The notes beneath the pieces are model-generated. The model was not told the DNA's origin, ran no database searches, and saw only the letters and a program-made list of their open reading frames with translations. Source: Spirogloea muscicola (taxonomy: Eukaryota; Streptophyta; Zygnematophyceae; Spirogloeales; Spirogloeaceae). Taken from it: a stretch of 30,673 nt of DNA. The position numbers and the translations under genes are program-made. Positions 28,096 through 30,673 of this stretch are shown in pieces (the stretch's first letter is position 1; every line of letters begins with the position of its first letter). The stretch lies in NCBI GenBank assembly GCA_009602725.1, contig WELB01000109.1, positions 204,817-235,489 of the forward strand, given 5' to 3'.

Positions 28096-30366
28096 TCATT
28101 GGCCAGGGATAAGGCCATCCAAGGAGAGTGGCGGGATGCCTGTGATTGCACTATGTGCACGCTGTGAGGAATGTGGAGATGGTCCAACATTTGCCAGCAA
28201 CTGCATAAGCCATCTGCGTGTCGTTACATCATCCTGGTAAAAAATGACAACACTGCGTCAGCAAGTGGTGGAGAGTCTGGTGCTTCACGTTGAGTCACCT
28301 ACTTCAGCATACTAGGCAGTCAATCTGTGCTAATAGTACTGATGTGCTCACCCTCAAGCATGCGCTGAAAGTGGAGTCACGAAGAAGCTCAGGTAGGCAT
28401 TGCCGCAATGCTTCACCAGCTCTGTGACATGACCACATTGCCACAGATTGCTCTTCAGGACACCTCTAAAGAATTCCCTGATGGGGTTGTCAGTCATATG
28501 CCAGTCAAATGTGAGAGTGCGCACAGAGAGGGAGGAGGCTGATTGCGTACCTAGGGTTGTCTGACAAACGGAGGTAGCAGCGGATGATGTGCTTTAGAAG
28601 TCGCACAGAGGGCTGCTCTGCCAGCATAGCAACCATGCTTGCCAACACAGCCCCGACAGCAAAGAAGCGCTCGGCCGTCGCACAGATGTAGGCTAGACCC
28701 ACATCATCTAGCAAAATCTTTTGCACTATGAAAGTCGCGACCTGTAAGCGTGAACAAGACAAGTGAAAGCAGCACAGTGACAGTGTGGTTAGTCAGGTAA
28801 GCTGACCTGACCTTGACAAAGAGCTCCACTTGTGAGCAGAGTATATGGCAGTTATGTATGAAATGCTGGTGGGGGCAGCTCGTTGCACAAGGCCGGGGTA
28901 TTAAGCATGATGAGATATCTCCAATGTCGTTCAGTAACACTGTACAAGCAAGCTCAAGTGATCAACCACTGACCGTCTTGGATAGCTCGCTGCCCAACTC
29001 CATAGTCCGCAAGCAGAGAGGTATTATCTCAGTCGAAAGCAGGAAGTTGATGACATCTGTGTCGTCAACCTGCGCGGCAGGGGACTTCGGCTTTGTGATG
29101 TGGCACAGAGCTTGGCACGCACATGAAGAGGAGAATGCTGCGACGTCCTTACAGGTGGTGCCAGACGAGAGCAAGCGTGAAAGAGCAGCCTCTGGGCTGT
29201 AAGGACCAGGGCAGGCTTATGGTGCTTCAGCAGAGCAGTAGAGCAGTATGGGTACCTTGACAAGAGCACCGATGACGCCAAGGCTAGTGAGGCGCAGGTA
29301 CTCAAAAGGCCTTGTCTTGCTGACGGTGTTCAGAAATGGGTACAAGTACAAGGGGATGTGAGCTGCATGTGGATAGAAACACCCGCTTCCATCAGTGGCA
29401 GCGTGGAGACCCTACGGTGTCACTGACCAGCCTCGACTAGCTGGCTATGGAAAGCTCAATTGCTGGGGAGAGAGAATGCGCCAATGAGCCTTGCTTTTAT
29501 CCAACTTTCTTCCTACTGGCCAAGCATAAGACTGCTGGCAAAAGTGAAGACAGGTGACTGCCTCTGACGCACCATTGAGAAAGAGAGCTCGTGTGTCTGG
29601 GTGTGAAGCGACGCACTGAGAGTCACAGAAGGAGAAAAACAAGCTGCCAGAATTGTCAGGATTTGCTAGATAGCCCGGGTCATGTGGGGGTTGCTACCCA
29701 TGGAAGACGCAAGGACTTGCTGCCGCGAGCTGAGAGACACACCAGTGCTCTCAGCTGCTTTCTGAGGTCATCAAGGGGTCCGCGCAGCGGCGCCGACCTA
29801 GGGGGACGGGCGCGCAAGGGCTGGAGCCTTATGTCATGACCAGCTGTGACTAGACCGGGGCTGCTAGCGTGGTCATGTGCGGGGGATACTGAGAGGAAAG
29901 GTTGTGGGCTGGAGAAGGGCTCGCAGCGCACCTGGAGGAGCGCGAGCGCGTTGCAGACGCGGTTGGAGGCGCCGGCCGTGAGCGTGGGCGGCGAGAGCAT
30001 GGGGTAGATGGACACGATCTCCTGCAGGCGCGCGCGGCCGCAGCGTGTGGGGACGGCAGTCCAGCCCCGCAAGCGGCGGCGCACGGGCCACAGCCTGCCC
30101 CACGCCCGAGCTGGGGCTGGAGCGGACCTGGAGGAGCGCGGCAATGGTGCCGCAGGAGTGCCAGAGGATGGGCGCCAGGTCCGGGAAGGCCTCGCGCTTC
30201 TGCGGCGGCAGCGGCGGCGGGCGCGCCGTCAGGCGAGGGCGCACGGAGGAGGCGGAGGGGCCGGGGGGGGGCAGCGGGGGATGCTGGCCTTGGAGAGGTC
30301 CAGGAGGGCGTTCTCGCGCTGCTCCGGCACGATGAGCTCCAGCACCAGCTGCTCCGGCGTGGACAT
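28096..30366 (-). CDS. CNOT9: CNOT9 (CAF40/RCD1), CCR4-NOT complex subunit
   Basis: Armadillo-repeat subunit of CCR4-NOT that binds NOT1 and receives Trp-containing repressors such as GW182 proteins in animals. Exons on the minus strand: 30366-30289, 30199-30128, 30021-29932, 29615-29573, 29362-29256, 29069-28974, 28741-28551, 28421-28352 and 28233-28096. They total 294 residues, against 299 in human, with every phase consistent. Conserved segments: [147 protein letters not shown] and [14 protein letters not shown]. The ATG at 30366 fits the family N terminus; an in-frame start further upstream gives an unrelated leader. The first intron needs a GC donor (AAG|GC). The tail after ANVG is short and lineage-specific. 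Confidence 0.97.
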
Positions 30367-30673
30367 GGGGCGCGGCGGCGGCGCGGCGCAGCGCGTCGCC
30401 CAAGGTGGCGGAGGCGCGCGCGGTGCGCATGGGAGTGCAAGGGGGGGGCCAGAACGAGCCGATTGTTCAAGCGGAAACGAGAGAGAAGGCGCGCGGGGCG
30501 CATGAATTGAAAGGGAGGCCAATTCAAGCCAATACATTGTTCAGGCAGAGTCGAGTGCAGACTAAACAATGCTACATAATACGGAGACCTAATCTAAGGT
30601 ACCTAAGATGACATTAGTACCCACGGGTGAGCACAAACAAATCTGACAAGCTAACTTGGGGAGCTGGAGCGCC
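30367..30673 (-). promoter_or_regulatory. Upstream region of CNOT9 with repeated element
   Basis: This holds the CNOT9 5' UTR and promoter up to the window edge. Two related sequences lie here, on the minus strand: 30515-30479 (CATGCGCCCCGCGCGCC then TTCTCTCT), almost identical to 18376-18338 upstream of MOT1, and 30441-30413 (CATGCGCACCGCGCGC), a shorter match. Both contain an ATG followed by CGC(A/C)CCGCGCGC. The frame opened at 30430 runs past the CNOT9 ATG out of frame and would compete with it if transcribed. Beyond about 30540 the sequence becomes AT-richer and I see no gene. Confidence 0.6.

Noticed and set aside
30367-30537. An upstream in-frame start for CNOT9 at 30537.
   Set aside because: It would add about 57 residues of low-complexity sequence unlike any CNOT9, and would run through the upstream repeated element.

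Overview
The window is nuclear DNA of a green-lineage eukaryote, most likely a unicellular green alga. The evidence is many short GT-AG introns (mostly 75-310 bases, acceptors usually TGCAG), very GC-rich gene starts, and a homologue of MOS1, a protein otherwise familiar to me from land plants. No bacterial, organellar or viral genes were seen. I built the exon models by hand from reading phase and remembered protein families. No database search was run.

Layout. (1) Bases 1-6737, + strand: a MOS1/BAT2-domain protein, 5' end outside the window, seven exons. It carries 59 perfect GAGCAG units encoding a Glu-Gln dipeptide tract. (2) 6738-9616: a 2.9-kb convergent intergenic stretch with no gene I can defend. 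(3) 9617-18026, - strand: MOT1/BTAF1, the Swi2/Snf2 ATPase that removes TBP from DNA, about 20 exons. (4) 18027-18632: a divergent promoter shared by MOT1 and the next gene. (5) 18633-24850, + strand: importin-beta-3/IPO5, 19 exons, 1120 residues. (6) 24851-25517: GC-rich spacer with a 38-T homopolymer. (7) 25518-27858, + strand: a strongly diverged CNOT9 paralogue (CAF40/RCD1 family), eight exons, 342 residues. (8) 28096-30366, - strand: a conventional CNOT9, nine exons, 294 residues, facing the paralogue tail to tail. (9) 30367-30673: upstream region of CNOT9.

The most interesting object is the CNOT9 pair. One copy is canonical. The other has about 36% identity in the longest shared exon, yet keeps exon lengths of 107, 96, 191 and 70 bases and their phases exactly. 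It looks like an old, still-spliced, fast-evolving paralogue rather than a pseudogene. A near-identical sequence of about 36 bases lies upstream of both MOT1 and CNOT9 and contains an ATG that could open a short upstream reading frame. MOT1 and CNOT9 act on transcription (TBP dynamics and the CCR4-NOT complex), IPO5 on nuclear import, and MOS1 on gene expression. Nothing in the sequence shows that they form one pathway.
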